A stretch of 64,000 nt of DNA from Bacteroidales bacterium. GTDB taxonomy: Bacteria; Bacteroidota; Bacteroidia; Bacteroidales; P3. The notes beneath the pieces were generated by a model that saw only the letters and a program-made list of their open reading frames with translations, searched no databases and was not told the DNA's origin. The stretch covers positions 99,651 through 163,650 of the forward strand of contig JAFVBA010000003.1 of the NCBI GenBank assembly GCA_017480245.1, given 5' to 3'. The stretch's first letter is position 1. The number at the start of each line of letters is the position of its first letter. The position numbers and the translations under genes are program-made. Positions 62,154 to 64,000 of the stretch are shown in pieces.

Positions 62154-64000
62154 TGGAATACTACAACAACATACAAGCAGTAACTTATAATGACATAAGC
62201 GATATTATGCCCTTAGGTACGTTGAAATCTTGCGTACATCGTGGCAATGTAACTAAACTCCGTCGTGCGTGTTATGATAATCCTGCGTTGTATAGTGTTG
62301 AAAGTTTTCCGTTAAAATACCGCAAGGCGATAAAAGAGAAGTTTTCAGAGGAGATGAAAGAAGACGCAACAACTAAGTTGTTGGACGCAGAGGAGATAAA
62401 GACGGATATGCAAGCGGTGAAGTTTTACAGCGAATATGTTTTAACAGACGGCAGACACTTGCCGAGCGATAAACAAACAGAATATACTAATAATGCTTCT
62501 ATATTAAACAGATGTAAAGAGATATATCAAATAAGTTGTGAAAGAAGAAACCGCACGAGCGGAACGAGAATAAAGAAAGGGGAATTTTGGAAAAAGGTAT
62601 CAGATAAACTGACTAAACTGCAAGAGGATTTTCCTAACAGTTTGCCGACAGATACTATGCGTTTGCAAAAGAAATATAACGACTATCAAAAGAGAGGTTA
62701 CGAGGCAATGATAAGCGGTAAATTTATGAATAAGAACAATGCGAAGATAGATAACGGGGAGCAGCAAGCAACTATTATCAGTTTGTTGAGCGATTACAGG
62801 AATTTCTACGATACACAGGTTGCGGAGTTTTACAATACGGTAGCGAAAGCGAAAGGATGGAAGGAGATAACGGTAGGGACGGTTGCTAATTGGCGTAAGA
62901 AATATGAGTTGGAGATATATGCAGGCAGAAAAGGAGCGAATAAGTTCAGACTGTATAAGACGATGCAGAATAAGAGAGAAAGACCGAAAGCGGCATTGTT
63001 GTATTGGAGTGCGGACGGATGGGATGTTGAGTTGGCGTACCAAAGGGAAACAATCAATAAGGATGGCAAGAAGGTTACAACCTACCATAACAGACTGACG
63101 ATGGTAGTGGTAACGGACACTTGTATAGACTATCCTGTGGGATATGCGATAGGAGAATACGAAAGCGGCGATTTGATAAAAAGAGCGTTGAGGGATGCGG
63201 TCAATCATACTAAAGCCTTGTTCGGACAGAGGATGGGAGCAGACCAATATCAGAGCGACCACTTTGCGATAAGCAAACTTACGCAGGCATACCAGAGTAT
63301 AGCGGATAAATTTACGCCTGCAAGAGTGAAGAATTCGAGAAGTAAGACGGTGGAGAGATATTTTTTGACACTTAACGATAAATATGCACACTTGGAGAAG
63401 AATTGGACGGGACACGGGGTAAAGAGTCAATTGCAACCTAACGATGAGATGTTGAATATAATCAGACACGATATTCCGACCTTTGAGGAATGTGTAGAAC
63501 AGATAGCGGGTATAGTTGAAAAGGAAAGGGAACAGAAGATTGAACAATACAGAGCCTTGTATGAGAAACTGCCTGAAGAAAGAAAATATGTGTTGAGTAA
63601 CGAACAGTATTTACTGAATTTCGGTAACGAGAACCACAGAAAAAACGGCGTGGTATCAACGAATAAGTTGGAGGGCAGCGGAATGAACGTAACAATCAAC
63701 GGCGAGAAACGGCACTACGATTGTTTTGATATGGAGTTCAGAAAGCACAGTTATGAGGATTGGGTTATTAAATATGCCCCTGAGGACTTGAGCGAGGTTT
63801 TGGCGGTGAATAAGGACGGCAGTTTAAGATATATGCTTGAGGAAAAGCACTTGCAACCTATGGCATTGGCAGAGAGAAAAGAGGGAGATAGTGAGGAACT
63901 GCAAAGAGTGTTTGACTATAACAAGAGTATAGAACGACACGTGATGGATGTTATATGCTCTGCACAAGATAGGACGAGAAGATTTTTGTTGGATAACGCA
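62153..64000 (+). CDS. Mu-type DDE transposase, 3'-truncated by the window edge (616 aa visible)
   Basis: The frame is open from the ATG at 62153 to the last base. An N-terminal DNA-binding region (1-250) is followed by an RNase H-like catalytic core. YWSADGWDVE supplies the first Asp (288 or 291), YQSDHFAI the second (369) and SKTVERYF the Glu (401), giving a D-80-D-31-E spacing. A beta-barrel-like region follows (about 510-580), as in MuA. The enzyme pairs phage ends and inserts them. The target-capture ATPase (MuB-like) would be the next gene, outside the window. Confidence 0.88.
   Translation, partial: MEYYNNIQAVTYNDISDIMPLGTLKSCVHRGNVTKLRRACYDNPALYSVESFPLKYRKAIKEKFSEEMKEDATTKLLDAEEIKTDMQAVKFYSEYVLTDGRHLPSDKQTEYTNNASILNRCKEIYQISCERRNRTSGTRIKKGEFWKKVSDKLTKLQEDFPNSLPTDTMRLQKKYNDYQKRGYEAMISGKFMNKNNAKIDNGEQQATIISLLSDYRNFYDTQVAEFYNTVAKAKGWKEITVGTVANWRKKYELEIYAGRKGANKFRLYKTMQNKRERPKAALLYWSADGWDVELAYQRETINKDGKKVTTYHNRLTMVVVTDTCIDYPVGYAIGEYESGDLIKRALRDAVNHTKALFGQRMGADQYQSDHFAISKLTQAYQSIADKFTPARVKNSRSKTVERYFLTLNDKYAHLEKNWTGHGVKSQLQPNDEMLNIIRHDIPTFEECVEQIAGIVEKEREQKIEQYRALYEKLPEERKYVLSNEQYLLNFGNENHRKNGVVSTNKLEGSGMNVTINGEKRHYDCFDMEFRKHSYEDWVIKYAPEDLSEVLAVNKDGSLRYMLEEKHLQPMALAERKEGDSEELQRVFDYNKSIERHVMDVICSAQDRTRRFLLDNA

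Larger units (their letters stand above)
60210..64000. mobile_element. Left part of a Mu-like transposable prophage
   Basis: The gene order is a leftward repressor region, an operator/promoter with an inverted repeat, then rightward small early genes and a DDE transposase. This is the Mu pattern c / ner / A. Codons in the transposase are visibly richer in GCG, GAC and GGC than those of the flanking chromosome. The element continues past the right edge; its left end is undetermined. Confidence 0.65.

Noticed and set aside
62600-63547. Long antisense ORF (315 codons) on the minus strand
   Set aside because: It lies entirely inside the transposase gene, whose plus-strand frame carries the DDE motif; the antisense product has no recognisable feature.

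Overview
The window is about 64 kb of AT-rich chromosome from a member of the Bacteroidetes, most likely the order Bacteroidales. Four things point there: promoters of the TTTG / TAnnTTTG type, a type IX secretion (T9SS) sorting domain at the end of three exported proteins, the Bacteroidetes-style order of the division and cell-wall (dcw) cluster, and neighbours such as DUF4271-hemD-rnpA-yidD. Species cannot be named from the sequence alone.

Layout. 1-7 kb (+): the 3' part of guaB, two parvulin-type periplasmic foldases, a MoxR ATPase and an exported protein. 7-17 kb: two related operons encoding T9SS cargo proteins face away from each other as an inverted duplication. They enclose housekeeping genes (pcm, two envelope proteins, ferredoxin, tRNA-Glu, rpsT, a TatD nuclease) and two copies of a composite non-coding repeat. 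17-24 kb (+): a gingipain-like C25 protease, then DUF4271, hemD with a histone-like tail, rnpA, yidD and an LD-carboxypeptidase. 24-27.7 kb: a flavodiiron protein (-), an exported protein and a glycosyltransferase. 27.8-43.1 kb (-): the dcw cluster in transcription order mraZ, rsmH, ftsL, ftsI, murE, mraY, a degenerate murD remnant, ftsW, murG, murC, ftsQ, ftsA, ftsZ. 43.7-56 kb: apbE, then an accessory block with a double macrodomain protein, a nuclease-methyltransferase fusion with RhuM and HsdS, a RecD-like helicase, a structured RNA candidate, a NERD protein with two small membrane proteins, and a DUF4143 ATPase. 56-59 kb (-): an SGNH-like/MBOAT surface O-acylation pair and a Fic protein that has lost its catalytic core. 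59.7-64 kb: a tRNA-like gene with an oversized anticodon loop, then the left part of a Mu-like transposable prophage (repressor, operator, early genes, DDE transposase running off the window).

How the genes work together. The dcw genes make lipid II and build the divisome. The foldases, T9SS cargo, gingipain-like protease, MBOAT pair and ApbE all serve the envelope. The 44.9-55.9 kb block looks like a defence and accessory island.

The most unusual items are: the murD relic in an otherwise intact dcw cluster; the tRNA-like gene whose anticodon loop is 26 nt; the Fic protein with a precise loss of its catalytic domain; the inverted cargo operons with a 45-codon deletion relic; and several families of short non-coding repeats, some with a 21-22 bp period.
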